Shown here piece by piece: positions 43,096 through 52,903 of a stretch of 64,000 nucleotides of DNA. The stretch is from assembly GCF_018860745.1 (NCBI RefSeq), contig NZ_JAHKPY010000012.1:434001-498000 (forward strand), in the 5' to 3' direction. Below the pieces are notes generated by a model. It was not told where the DNA came from. It did not search any database and was given only the letters and a program-made list of their open reading frames with translations. Source of the DNA: Zobellia uliginosa (GTDB lineage Bacteria > Bacteroidota > Bacteroidia > Flavobacteriales > Flavobacteriaceae). Every line of letters begins with the position of its first letter. Position 1 is the first letter of the stretch. The translations under genes were made by a program, and so were the position numbers.

Positions 43096-44889
43096 ATGAT
43101 CTTATTCCTTATAAAATCTGCTGCCTGTATGGCCATATTTCTAACCTTCTACAAATTATTGTTAGAAAAGGAAAGTATGCACACTTTCAAAAGGTTTTAT
43201 CTTTTAGGTGCATTGTTCATTTCTTTCATAATACCGAGTATTGTTTTTACCGAAGTTGTTGCCGCAACACCCATAAATGTATCTATAGAAACACAAAATA
43301 TAGAATTCATAGAGGATGCTCAGATTACACAACCCATTGCAACCGATTCAAAATTCAATTGGGAATTAGCATTATGGTCAGTTTATGGTATAGGAGTCCT
43401 AGGTTTCGGATTTCGATTTTTTCGTCACCTCTTTCAAATTGGATTACGAATTCGTAAAAACCCAAAACTAAAAACAAATTTCAGTGTAAAAGTACTTCTA
43501 AAAGAGCAGTTACCTCCACACACTTTTTTCAGTTATATATTCTTGAACAGGCAAAAGTATGAGGCTAAAATAATTCCTAATGAGGTACTACTTCATGAGG
43601 AAACCCATGCGAAACAAAAACACAGTATAGATGTGTTATTAATCGAATTTCTACAGGTTATATTCTGGTTCAACCCCCTTACCTATCTCTTCAAAAAGTC
43701 AATTAAACTTAATCATGAATTTCTGGCAGATAGTGCTGTAATTATAAATAGTAAAGACCCTATTCAATATCAAAACACGTTATTATCGTACTTATCAAAC
43801 GATAGTTTTAATCATTATCAGTCGGCTGGCATTGCGAATGCCATTAATTATTCATCAATCAAAAAACGTTTTAAAATCATGAAAAAACAAACATCAAAAA
43901 AAGGGATTGTATTAAGATGTACATTACTTCTACCCTTACTCGCAATTTTACTGTTTGGTTTTAGCGAAACCAAAACTATCATCCAAAATGAAAATGCTGC
44001 AAGTAAAATAATTATGACGGATTCGGAGAAAAATCCAGAAATTGAAAAATATAATGCCCTTGCCAAAAAATACAATGCGATACCTATTGAAAAAAGGGTC
44101 ATCCCATTAAAGGATTTGTACATATTGGAAACTATCTACCGTAATATGAGCAAAGCTCAAAAAGAAGAGGCTCATCCTTTTCCTGAATGCTTGCCAAAGA
44201 AGAACCAAGATGGCGCAACGAAAAAGCAAATTACATCTTATAATTATTTGGCGAAAAAATATAATACCATGATGGACAATGGCGCAAACGTTCACATCGT
44301 AAAATCTGATGTAGACCAGTTAAATCGTATCTACGGATTAATGTCTGCTAAACAAAAAGAGAATGGAGAGCCGTTCCCAGATTTTCCAGAGCCACCAGCA
44401 ATACCCGAAGCTCCTAACGTATCAAAAGATGAAAAAAGCAATATTCCTCATCCACAAACACCAAATACGAAAATAGAATCATCATTAAATTTTCCTGCAC
44501 CTCCTCGCTCACCCCATGCGCCAAAAACACTAAACACAACTAATTATGCCAATAAACAATTAAAAGAAATCATTGAAAATCAAGACCCATATGATCATTT
44601 AAACCTCGATGCAAAGGCTATAAACGGAATTCCTTCAAACACCCACACCTTTTATTCTAAACCTAGCAGTCCGGTCGCACCACCATCACCTCCTACTCCG
44701 GCATCCCCATTAGATTATGCCATTGATATGGCAAAAAAAGGAGCAACATTCTTCTATGAAGGCAAAAAGGTTTCGTCTAATAAAGCCATTGACCTACTAA
44801 AGAAAAACAAAGAGTTAAATATAGAATCTAGAGAGAAAAATGGCAAAGCAGAAGTACGAATTACCAAAGAACCTGTAACAATAAGATAA
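43096..44889 (+). CDS. M56 (BlaR1-like) membrane metallopeptidase with repeat-bearing C-terminus (locus 1)
   Basis: Four transmembrane helices surround a cytoplasmic zinc protease domain with HEETH at 167-171. After the last helix (about 275-295) the 300-residue periplasmic part has two copies of a YN-LAKKYN module (near 313 and 378), a Pro/Ala-rich linker, and a C-terminal YEGKKVSSNKAIDLLKKNKEL domain. This replaces the penicillin-binding domain of BlaR1, so the signal is not a beta-lactam of the classical type. It is the likely antirepressor for the BlaI-type gene 2 bases upstream. Confidence 0.9.
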   Translation: MILFLIKSAACMAIFLTFYKLLLEKESMHTFKRFYLLGALFISFIIPSIVFTEVVAATPINVSIETQNIEFIEDAQITQPIATDSKFNWELALWSVYGIGVLGFGFRFFRHLFQIGLRIRKNPKLKTNFSVKVLLKEQLPPHTFFSYIFLNRQKYEAKIIPNEVLLHEETHAKQKHSIDVLLIEFLQVIFWFNPLTYLFKKSIKLNHEFLADSAVIINSKDPIQYQNTLLSYLSNDSFNHYQSAGIANAINYSSIKKRFKIMKKQTSKKGIVLRCTLLLPLLAILLFGFSETKTIIQNENAASKIIMTDSEKNPEIEKYNALAKKYNAIPIEKRVIPLKDLYILETIYRNMSKAQKEEAHPFPECLPKKNQDGATKKQITSYNYLAKKYNTMMDNGANVHIVKSDVDQLNRIYGLMSAKQKENGEPFPDFPEPPAIPEAPNVSKDEKSNIPHPQTPNTKIESSLNFPAPPRSPHAPKTLNTTNYANKQLKEIIENQDPYDHLNLDAKAINGIPSNTHTFYSKPSSPVAPPSPPTPASPLDYAIDMAKKGATFFYEGKKVSSNKAIDLLKKNKELNIESREKNGKAEVRITKEPVTIR

Positions 44890-44910
44890 CCACAACGTCA
44901 AACATATGTT

Positions 44911-44935
44911 AAAGCCCTCTTTTCGAGGGCTTTTT
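44911..44935 (+). terminator. terminator of BlaI/M56 locus 1
   Basis: AAAGCCCTC (44911-44919) pairs with GAGGGCTTT (44925-44933), followed by T residues. Confidence 0.92.
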
Positions 44936-45026
44936 CATTACCAAAAGTGAAATAGTTACGTTCACCCAGTATACATCATCATCAACATGCCAGCCGTATG
45001 GATGGTCAAAAAACAAATCATTAATC

Positions 45027-46127
45027 ATGATACAAAACTTCTTTATTCTCTGCTCGGGGGCGGACAGCTCCATTTTAAAAACCTGTTCACAAGGGGAACA
45101 GAACAAATACGCCGGTATTGGCGCAACCGTATTCTTTACGGCTCTCATGGCATTTATTGCCAGTAGCTACGCCCTTTATACTGTTTTTGACAATATATAC
45201 ACGGCTACTTTCTTTGGTTTCATTTGGGGGCTTTTGATTTTTAACCTAGACCGTTTTATTGTCTCCACCATTAAAAAGAGAAACAATTTTGGTCAAGAAT
45301 TTTTACAAGCTACTCCACGTATCATTCTCGCAGTCATAATAGCCGTGGTTATTTCCAAACCCTTGGAAATGAAAATTTTTGAAAAGGAAATTAACCAAGT
45401 ACTGTTAGAACAAAAAAACGAAATGACCTTGGCCAATAAAGAACAGCTGGCCTTACAGTACACGCCTAAAATTAAAAATCTCAATGCGGATATTACCTCC
45501 TTAAAAAGTGAAATCACTACTAAAGAAATGGAGACAAATGCACTCTACAGCACCTATATTACCGAAGCCGAAGGCACTTCTGGCACCTTTAAATTAGGTA
45601 AAGGCCCAGTTTATGAAGAGAAACGACAAAAACATGATGCCGCCCTTGCCGAACTCAATACGCTAAAAGAAACCAATGCCCAGAAAATCTCTGGAATCGA
45701 AAGTCAGATTACGGCTTTGAATACGGAATATGCGGATGTGGTTAAAAACTCTCAACCTGTAATAGATGGTTTTGATGGACTCATGGCGCGCATAAACGCA
45801 CTTAACGAACTGCCTTGGTGGCCATCATTTTTTATTTTTCTATTGTTCTTGGCTATAGAAACCACACCCATTATTGCAAAACTTTTATCCCCAAAAGGAA
45901 CGTATGACTTTAAATTAGAGGAAGAAGAAAGTATGATCCATACTTGGGTACGGCAAAAAATACAGCAACGCGAACAAATTCTATTAGCAGATACGGCTTT
46001 GAATGAAAAGATATATAATGAAATAAGGAGAGAAGAAGAGGTTTACGCTTATAAAAAGAAAAAAGCAGAGGAACTTTTAAAAATACAGGCAGATGCTTTT
46101 GGGGATTTACAGATGAAGCAATTATAA
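45027..46127 (+). CDS. DUF4407 membrane protein
   Basis: Four transmembrane helices (about 35-55, 62-80, 97-115 and 270-290) flank a long coiled-coil segment (about 120-265) rich in Lys, Glu and Ala, with a further charged helix at the C-terminus. The LDRFIVSTIKK segment after helix two is a hallmark of DUF4407. The role is unknown; a membrane-anchored coiled coil suggests a scaffold. It converges on the Hpt gene with only 5 bases between stops. Confidence 0.9.
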   Translation: MIQNFFILCSGADSSILKTCSQGEQNKYAGIGATVFFTALMAFIASSYALYTVFDNIYTATFFGFIWGLLIFNLDRFIVSTIKKRNNFGQEFLQATPRIILAVIIAVVISKPLEMKIFEKEINQVLLEQKNEMTLANKEQLALQYTPKIKNLNADITSLKSEITTKEMETNALYSTYITEAEGTSGTFKLGKGPVYEEKRQKHDAALAELNTLKETNAQKISGIESQITALNTEYADVVKNSQPVIDGFDGLMARINALNELPWWPSFFIFLLFLAIETTPIIAKLLSPKGTYDFKLEEEESMIHTWVRQKIQQREQILLADTALNEKIYNEIRREEEVYAYKKKKAEELLKIQADAFGDLQMKQL

Positions 46128-46132
46128 TTTAC

Positions 46133-46480
46133 CTAATCAATTAAATCCAAAAAGACATTTATTTTTTTTAAGACCTTTTTGAAATCCTCATCAAAAGCTG
46201 CGTCTCCTGCGTGCAACCTTTCTTTATGTTCTTCCGCAAAAGCAAAGGTTTTTTCCATTCCTAAAATACTTATTTTGTATTTTAGTTTGTGGACTATCTC
46301 TGCAGCTGCCCTTGGCTCATTCAGCTTAATATGATACAGATATTTTCCTAAATCCCAAGCAAATTCAGATTTCAAAAGTATTACAAACTTTTGTTCAAAT
46401 TCAGAATCGCGAGCACCTACTAGGTTTTCCACGTAGTTTAAACTCGGTCTTTCAGCTTTATAACCCTCAAAATCATTCAT
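46133..46480 (-). CDS. orphan histidine phosphotransfer (Hpt) protein
   Basis: The 115-aa helical protein carries AAEIVHKLKYKISILGM with the phosphorylatable His64 and the following Lys and Gly of the Hpt motif. It has no kinase or receiver. Hpt proteins relay phosphate between hybrid-kinase receivers and response regulators. The hybrid kinase at 26766-28436 lacks such a domain, so it is a candidate partner, though they are 18 kb apart. Confidence 0.88.
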   Translation of the reverse strand: MNDFEGYKAERPSLNYVENLVGARDSEFEQKFVILLKSEFAWDLGKYLYHIKLNEPRAAAEIVHKLKYKISILGMEKTFAFAEEHKERLHAGDAAFDEDFKKVLKKINVFLDLID

Positions 46481-46651
46481 AGAAATTCCACCTCAATTAA
46501 AGCGCTCTAACTTGTATTTATAACAAGATATATTAAAGGTAAGAATTCTACTACTGAGATTTTTTTCTTTGTTGTGAAACGTCCAAAAAAAAATGTCATC
46601 ACCTCAAAAAAAGATGTTTGCTTCCGAGCATCAATTCAAACACTCATATTT

Positions 46652-48475
46652 CTATCGTTTTAACAGTATAACCCAATCTTGCTTTTTAAGCTCTGGAGGA
46701 GCACCTAAATCTACCTTGCCTCCACCTTGTAATTTAACTACGGAACCTTTTTGCAGGCTACCCCCGGCCAGTGGGTCATACCAACTTACGAAAAAGTCGC
46801 CCTCAGCTTCACTTAGATCAATTGTATACATACCTTCTTTTGGTACGTAGATAGCATAGACTTCACCCTTTTTCCGGTAACAGTATGCTTCATTAGAACT
46901 TACTAAATCATGTTGAGCTTGCATATCCCAATACGGTAAATTTTCCTGAAAAAAATCTAAGGCGTGTTCGGTAATTTCCCATAAGCGATCTCTACTTCGC
47001 CAGTCTTCCGCATTAAGATCATGATAGGTGTTATTAGCACCAAAATACCATTCAACGCCGGCAGCACCGGAGAGCAACGTTCCCCAAAGTACGTATTGCC
47101 TTAAGCTATCATGGTTGCCATCTAAAGAATCTGATCGTGCCCCGGTGTGCCACATGCCAATCTCATCCATAGTAATCATCCATTCATGTCCGGTATCCCG
47201 ACTTTTCGTTTTCCAAGTTTTCACCACTCCCGCTGCTCCTTCTCTTTTATCTACTTGAAGAGAAATTCCATCCAAATCTTTGTAACCAACTATGGAGTCT
47301 AAAATATTAGCTCGTGCCGGTTCATGACTATGTGTATGCAAGAGCACAGGGTGGTTATAAGGGTCTATATTATTCAGAAAAGTGATCATAGCTCTACGCT
47401 GCTCATCATTCTGGGAAACAGGTGTGAATTCTGCATAACCATTCTCTTCTCCTAAATTAAAATTCATGGCCAAATGATGTCCAAAACGTGCCATAAGCTC
47501 ACGGAGATATAATTGACGCATAGGACCTGTATCACCCTTATCCAACATAGTTTCGTTCTCCGTTTCCTGCAATACCATATGCATCAATATGCCTTTTGCC
47601 TGCATATGATCAAACACAATTTCCCATTGCTCTAATTTGCTTACATCAAAACGGGTAAAATCACCCGGTGCGGTATAGGGCCAAACATCCTTTCCATCTC
47701 CAAGGATATTCAAGGTTAGAAAATAGACCACATTCATACCCTTTGAGGCCAAATAATTTAATGCTCCGATTAGAGCTTTTCCCTTATCGTCTTTCCATGC
47801 TGGGTCTCCTTCTTGCCAATCCTTTAAATGCGGTGCATAGCTATGCAACTTTTCATTGGTCTTTGCCTCACCTTCGCTTTCTGAACTTTGCATGCGATAA
47901 GTGCCGTCAAAATCTTCATAGCCCAAAAGATTTTCAGGACTATCGGCACCACCTTTTATCCAATACTCACCAGAATCTTTAAATTGGAAATATCCTTTAT
48001 TATTCACCAAACGCCCTTTGGCCCTGAAATCAGGACTTTTCTTATCTGATGCCACTACATTAAACTTGCCCAAAGCATTGGTCAAACTTATCTCTTTACC
48101 CTGTGACTTATCGTTAGAAAGTGCGATGGAATCTCCATGCTGCAAAATGGCAGAATAGCTCCACTCCCCCATTTCACTTGGAGAAAAGCGTACTTGCCAA
48201 ATCTTACCTTCATCAGCACTACTTTCTGCAGCGTTGCCGTCTGCGGCATAAAAACCACGAACTTCATACGTTTTATCCCCATTAGTAAACTCAACATTTA
48301 AACGATAATTCAAAAACGGATTATCTTCTGCCTTTTCCGAAGTTTCAGGACCTTCAAAGGATAAAGTGATGGTATGCCATCTTTGGTATTCGGCCAACTT
48401 CGCCTCATTCTTTTGTTCCGTACATGAAAGAAAGAAAAAAACGAATGAAATAAGGAATAACGGGTGGTTTTTCAA
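46652..48475 (-). CDS. DUF5060 glycoside-hydrolase-like lipoprotein
   Basis: A lipobox (FFLSC, Cys18) anchors this 607-aa protein. Residues 30-140 form a DUF5060-type beta-sandwich. A TIM-barrel glycosidase domain follows (about 160-520), with the probable acid/base Glu343 or 344 in NLGEENGY and nucleophile Glu438 in MDEIG. A C-terminal collagen-binding-like beta domain (about 520-607) ends the chain. Such proteins process polysaccharides outside the cell; no SusC/SusD pair is nearby, so the substrate is unknown. It is monocistronic. Confidence 0.88.
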   Translation of the reverse strand: MKNHPLFLISFVFFFLSCTEQKNEAKLAEYQRWHTITLSFEGPETSEKAEDNPFLNYRLNVEFTNGDKTYEVRGFYAADGNAAESSADEGKIWQVRFSPSEMGEWSYSAILQHGDSIALSNDKSQGKEISLTNALGKFNVVASDKKSPDFRAKGRLVNNKGYFQFKDSGEYWIKGGADSPENLLGYEDFDGTYRMQSSESEGEAKTNEKLHSYAPHLKDWQEGDPAWKDDKGKALIGALNYLASKGMNVVYFLTLNILGDGKDVWPYTAPGDFTRFDVSKLEQWEIVFDHMQAKGILMHMVLQETENETMLDKGDTGPMRQLYLRELMARFGHHLAMNFNLGEENGYAEFTPVSQNDEQRRAMITFLNNIDPYNHPVLLHTHSHEPARANILDSIVGYKDLDGISLQVDKREGAAGVVKTWKTKSRDTGHEWMITMDEIGMWHTGARSDSLDGNHDSLRQYVLWGTLLSGAAGVEWYFGANNTYHDLNAEDWRSRDRLWEITEHALDFFQENLPYWDMQAQHDLVSSNEAYCYRKKGEVYAIYVPKEGMYTIDLSEAEGDFFVSWYDPLAGGSLQKGSVVKLQGGGKVDLGAPPELKKQDWVILLKR

Positions 48476-48551
48476 GTTGTGCTGGTTTTATAGATTAAAA
48501 ACTAAAAATAGACAAATTGAAAATAGTTCCGTGCCCTAAATCACACTTTAA

Positions 48552-49553
48552 CTAATTGCCCCATATCCTGAGCCATAATGCATTTAGCAGACGCTTGGCA
48601 TCAGCTCTATATTTTGGCATTTCTTGAACTACAAGTCCATTTTCCGTAGGTATAAGTTCATAACTAAAAGCAAATTGAGTTTCTTTTGGGTCCATACTTA
48701 TCAGTCCAAACCTAAGGTCATTAAAATATAATTTGCCTTTTGTTTGAGTTATGGTATACCAACCTTCTGTTATAGCTATAAGCCGTTGCACTTTATCCTC
48801 TTTTTTTAAATTTCCTAAAAGGTCGTGATTCTTCGGGTAGGATATAAACTCAATTTCTTTGGTATCGTAAAAAGAATAATTCCCTATTAAATAGGCATTT
48901 TCAGTATCTACATTTGCCGTCCATAAGACAGAATTGAAAGGAGTAGGCCTAGTGTCTATATTTTCATAAGATATTCCATGTTTTTCAATACTAGCCGTAA
49001 ATTCTTGAAAAGAGAACCATTTTAAAATCAGGGTGCTTACCAAGTATGCAGTACTTACAGTAAGACCTAATCTGTTGTATCTTTTTCGTTTTGGCGATGT
49101 TTTTTTCTGGCGCATGGCCATTATAAGGAATATCAGGAAAGGAACCGTGTAGAGCGGGTCTATGACAAAAATATTCTGTAACGCCAATCGGGTTTTTAGA
49201 GGCCAAAATAATTGGGTTCCCCAGGTAGTGAAGGAATCAAGGACCGGATGGGTAAAAAGGCCCCAGAACATTAACCAAGACCAATCTTTAAAGGTTGCCT
49301 CGCTCTTTGTTTCAATTTTTGAAATTATCCAGCCAAATATGGGAGCAAAAAGTATGGAAAAGAAAATAGAGTGACTAAACCCACGGTGCATTTCTGTGGC
49401 AGTAACGGTATCAAAAAGGAAACGCGAGATAACGTCCAAATCAGGAATAGTACCGGCTATGGCGCCATAAAGCATAGCTTTATTACCTACTTTCTTTCCT
49501 AAGACGGCTTCGCCTACTGCGGCACCTAGCACGATTTGGGTTAAAGAATCCAT
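48552..49553 (-). CDS. YdjM/DUF457-type membrane metal-dependent hydrolase
   Basis: The 333-aa protein begins MDSLTQIVLGAAVGEAVLG, the usual start of this family, and has the conserved IPDLDV and HRGFSHSIFF motifs near residues 37 and 56, with LFTHPVLDSFTTWG near 115. Four N-terminal membrane helices are followed by a 130-residue soluble domain. The role is poorly defined. The stop of the MutS-like gene upstream is 26 bases away, so the two are probably co-transcribed. Confidence 0.9.
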   Translation of the reverse strand: MDSLTQIVLGAAVGEAVLGKKVGNKAMLYGAIAGTIPDLDVISRFLFDTVTATEMHRGFSHSIFFSILFAPIFGWIISKIETKSEATFKDWSWLMFWGLFTHPVLDSFTTWGTQLFWPLKTRLALQNIFVIDPLYTVPFLIFLIMAMRQKKTSPKRKRYNRLGLTVSTAYLVSTLILKWFSFQEFTASIEKHGISYENIDTRPTPFNSVLWTANVDTENAYLIGNYSFYDTKEIEFISYPKNHDLLGNLKKEDKVQRLIAITEGWYTITQTKGKLYFNDLRFGLISMDPKETQFAFSYELIPTENGLVVQEMPKYRADAKRLLNALWLRIWGN

Positions 49554-49579
49554 TGTTGGTTACTGGTTAAGAAAAAAAA

Positions 49580-51352
49580 TTATTCTACAATCTCCATTTT
49601 CTTTAGTAGAAAAGAAGCATTCATGTTTTGGCAAATTCCGTCTTTGAACTTGTAATCAAAATGAAGTTCGTTATCTATGATTTCCGCATCAAAATAATGG
49701 TTTTTTACTTGTGGCAATGTATCAGCAACTTCACAAAGACTTAAATCGTGTGTAGCGATAATTCCGGTGGATTTAGAAGCTACCAAACGTTCTACGAACT
49801 TACGGCTGCCTTCTGCCTTATCCGTGCTATTGGTTCCTTTTAGAATTTCATCCAAAACAATAAAATAGCGATCCTCGTGAATTTCATCAACAATGAATTT
49901 TAATCGCTTTAATTCCGAAAAGAAGTATGATTCATCATCAGTTAACGAATCTGTTGTTCTCATACTTGTTATTAACTTAATAGGGGAATATTCCACCTTC
50001 TTCGCACAAAGTGGCAGCCCCATGTTGGCCATTACGATTTGTAATGAAACGGTTCTTAGGAATGTACTCTTACCCGCCATATTTGCGCCCGTTACAATAA
50101 AGAACTGTTCGCGGTCTATTTCAAAATCATTTAGAACGCTCTTCTCTGGGTTTAACAATGGGTGCCCTGCTCCTATAGATTTAAGAACCACGGCATTTTC
50201 ATTGATATTGGGAAAAGTATAATTAGGGTGATTAAATGCAAAATTGCCTAGGCTATTGTACGCATCAAAATATGCGATGGCGTCAAACCATTTTTCTACA
50301 AAAGCGCCATGCTTTGCAATCCATTTTTCAATCTCATAGCAATGCGTTAAGGTACGCAGAAGAAAGCCGTTCCCCAGAAAGAGGTAGATAATATTGTTGT
50401 TCTTATCTAGGCTGTTCAACTGTTTTGAAAACCGTGCAATGATCAATGATGTTTTTTCTTGATCACGCAGTACGTTCCCGCGGAGTTCCTTTAAGTAGCC
50501 TGATTTAAATTCGGTATCCTCAATCAATGTAAGTAGCTTGTTGTACTGCTGAAAGGTACTCTGCACTTTTGAAGCGTCACCACCAAGTTTGGCAATCTTT
50601 TTTGTGTAAACTCCTGTAATACCCATACCTACTACCAACCAAAGAATCAAAACGGATTCAGGAACAAAATCAGTAAAATATAAAGCAAATAACAACACCG
50701 AGATTCCTGAAAAAATATACGGTAAATAGCGCATTATCTTTGGTATGAACGGCACGTATTTATCTAACCAATTTACAATAGCATCGGTCTTACCTTCTGC
50801 TTGGGTCAATGAAGCTATTGCAGAGAAATTCTGCCGCCATTCGGGCATTTTCGCCAATTCTTGTATGGCTTCTTGTTTCTCTTTGATACCATCTATAGTA
50901 TTCGCCTTGAACAAACCTGCAAAAGTCTCCGCACCTTGTTTTAATGCAGTACGATTGGCATACTGAAAAAAGGAGCCCCTACCAAAAAGGTCTATATCTT
51001 GACTAAAATAGTGCAAGGGGTCCTTAAACTCGTTTCCTTCTGGTAAATCATGAAAGTCACGATCTAACACTTTTAATTCCGTCTTGTTGATATCCAATAA
51101 AGCCAGTAACCTATCTCTTTTGTACTGTAACCCTGAGTGACGCGTAACTAAAAACAAAAAAAGAACAATAGTTACCAATACCACCCCTAAAACCAACTTG
51201 GTATTACCAAAAGTTAGATAAATAGCAAAGCCGGCTACTATGAATATGGCTAAGCGCAACATGCTTGAAGCAAATAGAAGCTTCTTTATTTGTGAAAGCT
51301 CTTTGGTGTATTTTTCAATTTCACCGTTGTAAAAAGATTGTAATTCCTGCAT
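49580..51352 (-). CDS. membrane-anchored MutS-like ATPase
   Basis: Four transmembrane helices in two pairs (about 28-65 and 205-250) precede a MutS clamp-like region and a MutS family V ATPase: Walker A GANMAGKSTFLRT, DDESYFFSELKRL, Walker B FIVLDEILKGTNS and the ATHDLSLCEVADTL motif. There is no mismatch-recognition domain. The role is unknown; classical repair at the membrane is unlikely. The frame also has a TTG at 51364; the ATG at 51352 is preferred, giving 590 aa. Confidence 0.9.
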   Translation of the reverse strand: MQELQSFYNGEIEKYTKELSQIKKLLFASSMLRLAIFIVAGFAIYLTFGNTKLVLGVVLVTIVLFLFLVTRHSGLQYKRDRLLALLDINKTELKVLDRDFHDLPEGNEFKDPLHYFSQDIDLFGRGSFFQYANRTALKQGAETFAGLFKANTIDGIKEKQEAIQELAKMPEWRQNFSAIASLTQAEGKTDAIVNWLDKYVPFIPKIMRYLPYIFSGISVLLFALYFTDFVPESVLILWLVVGMGITGVYTKKIAKLGGDASKVQSTFQQYNKLLTLIEDTEFKSGYLKELRGNVLRDQEKTSLIIARFSKQLNSLDKNNNIIYLFLGNGFLLRTLTHCYEIEKWIAKHGAFVEKWFDAIAYFDAYNSLGNFAFNHPNYTFPNINENAVVLKSIGAGHPLLNPEKSVLNDFEIDREQFFIVTGANMAGKSTFLRTVSLQIVMANMGLPLCAKKVEYSPIKLITSMRTTDSLTDDESYFFSELKRLKFIVDEIHEDRYFIVLDEILKGTNSTDKAEGSRKFVERLVASKSTGIIATHDLSLCEVADTLPQVKNHYFDAEIIDNELHFDYKFKDGICQNMNASFLLKKMEIVE

Positions 51353-51393
51353 AGTATCCAACAAGGATTTTAGATAAATATCACCAAAAAAAC

Positions 51394-51756
51394 TTACGAA
51401 AGTGCATTGTACTTCGCTTTTAATTTTTTGGTAAATTTAGAAATGACCAGATTGTACGAATGGTCTATAAGCTCAATTATTAGTTTGGGAGGAATATTTT
51501 CTATTAGGAGGGTGTTCCAATGCACCTTGCTCATATGATAGCCTGGTATAATTAAACCGTCGTATTCATCCCGAAGCAAAATTGCCCTATCAGGATCACA
51601 CTTAAGGTTTACTTGAGATGGAAGACGTTCCAACGCGCAAAGTGCGAACATTTTACCCATGACTTTAAACACTAAAGTTTTCTCATCAAAAGGAAATTCT
51701 TCGGTCACGCCTTTTTTAGCTGTGCAATACTCACGAAACAGTTCAACGTTCATCAT
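51394..51756 (-). CDS. MmcQ/YjbR family protein
   Basis: This is a small DNA-binding-like protein of the YjbR fold, with typical stretches EEFPFDEKTLVFKVMGKMFAL and VHWNTLLIENIPPKLI near the middle and end, and a C-terminal LIDHSYNLVISKFTKKL. The frame is open to a TTG at 51762, but tandem ATGs at 51756 and 51753 give a normal start and about 120 aa. The true function of the family is unsettled. Confidence 0.9.
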   Translation of the reverse strand: MMNVELFREYCTAKKGVTEEFPFDEKTLVFKVMGKMFALCALERLPSQVNLKCDPDRAILLRDEYDGLIIPGYHMSKVHWNTLLIENIPPKLIIELIDHSYNLVISKFTKKLKAKYNALS

Positions 51757-51850
51757 ATACAATCCTAGATTTGCTCGGTGCTATTAGATATCAAAACCCT
51801 CAAATGGTTACACTTTGTACCTAACATATTCAGAAAACCCAATTATGAAC

Positions 51851-52249
51851 CTACTGTATACCCTTTGAATCATAAACGATTACTTTCTCCCACAAAGCAC
51901 TGGATTCTTCAATAAACACTTTGTGCGGAGCTTCGTCTTGGTAGTTTTTTTGTGCCTCGGCAGATTCAAAAGTTACAATCAATGAATAGGTAAAAGAACC
52001 ATCTACAACATCACGACTAGCTTTTGGGGGCGCTCCTATAAAACTTGTTTTAGCATATTTAGAGTTATCCAAAAATTTCTGTAAAGACTTCTCAAACGTA
52101 GCTCTTGCTTCTTTGCTTTCCGGGTCTTTAAACCAGAAATATACGGTATGGGCAAAATTGGGATCAAATTCTCTCATGTCATTCTTTGTTTGGCCATTAG
52201 CGGTAACGGCAAGGGTTAAAAATAATATTGAAATAGTAAGTGTTCTCAT
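51851..52249 (-). CDS. exported Dabb (stress-responsive A/B barrel) protein
   Basis: A signal peptide (MRTLTISILFLTLAVTANGQ) precedes a Dabb domain of about 105 residues with HTVYFWFKDPESKEA at the start and SLIVTFESAEAQKNYQ in the middle. Dabb domains form small dimeric alpha/beta barrels, sometimes enzymatic. The export signal is unusual for the basic family but frequent in Bacteroidota. It lies 28 bases downstream of the DUF4230 gene, on the same strand. Confidence 0.87.
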   Translation of the reverse strand: MRTLTISILFLTLAVTANGQTKNDMREFDPNFAHTVYFWFKDPESKEARATFEKSLQKFLDNSKYAKTSFIGAPPKASRDVVDGSFTYSLIVTFESAEAQKNYQDEAPHKVFIEESSALWEKVIVYDSKGIQ

Positions 52250-52277
52250 AAATATGGTATTTAAAACGTTATTTAAA

Positions 52278-52901
52278 TTAATCTTCGAGCATTTCTTTCT
52301 GCTTTTGGGTAATTTCCAAAGCGGTATAGTCTAATTTCCATCCAATGGTCTCTACTATTTTTTCAATTAGAAGAACAGCTTGTATGGCTTCTTTTTTAGC
52401 TGTTTCCATCAATCCACTTTGTGGGATTTTTTCACGAATATGTTGTTTGGCCTCTTTATTCAATAAGGTTAAGTCTTCCGAAGAAAAGAAGTTAAACATA
52501 CCACTCTGAATATCATAAAACTGAATATCAGGCTCAATGGAAAGAATTTCAGGTTCTGGGAAGTGGGTCAGAATGATTCGTTTATTAGCATCATCGGCCT
52601 TAATTTTTATCTTTTTAAGATCGTAGCCAATATGAGCCTTGGCATTTATGACCAGTAACGCCTTTTTCTTACTGCTCACCAAACTCATGAACCGTTCTTT
52701 TATATTCTCATAACGGTAAATTTCTGCAAAATCACCCTCAACAGAAACCAATTTACAAACACTCTGTATTTTATCTACAAGAACGGTAGATTGATGCTTT
52801 GTTACCTCTTTACTTTTCTTCTGCCTTATAAAAGAGTACACCCAATACATGAGAATAGCCCCCAGTACCAGACCTAAAAAAGTATCGAAAATATTATCCA
52901 T
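52278..52901 (-). CDS. DUF4230 protein with membrane anchor
   Basis: One N-terminal helix (residues 5-25) anchors a 180-residue DUF4230 domain: VDKIQSVCKLVSVEGDFAEIYRY at the start, KKALLVINAKAHIGYDLKKI in the centre, and the amphipathic helix AKKEAIQAVLLIEKIVETIGW near the end. The family is widespread but uncharacterised. It is 2 bases from the upstream DUF4260 gene, so they share a transcript. Confidence 0.9.
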   Translation of the reverse strand: MDNIFDTFLGLVLGAILMYWVYSFIRQKKSKEVTKHQSTVLVDKIQSVCKLVSVEGDFAEIYRYENIKERFMSLVSSKKKALLVINAKAHIGYDLKKIKIKADDANKRIILTHFPEPEILSIEPDIQFYDIQSGMFNFFSSEDLTLLNKEAKQHIREKIPQSGLMETAKKEAIQAVLLIEKIVETIGWKLDYTALEITQKQKEMLED

Positions 52902-52903
52902 TG

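Noticed and set aside
44936-45026. Minus-strand protein-like reading upstream of the DUF4407 gene
   Set aside because: It looks protein-like (FDHPYGWHVDDDVYW), but there is no start, no family match and it continues as antisense to DUF4407.
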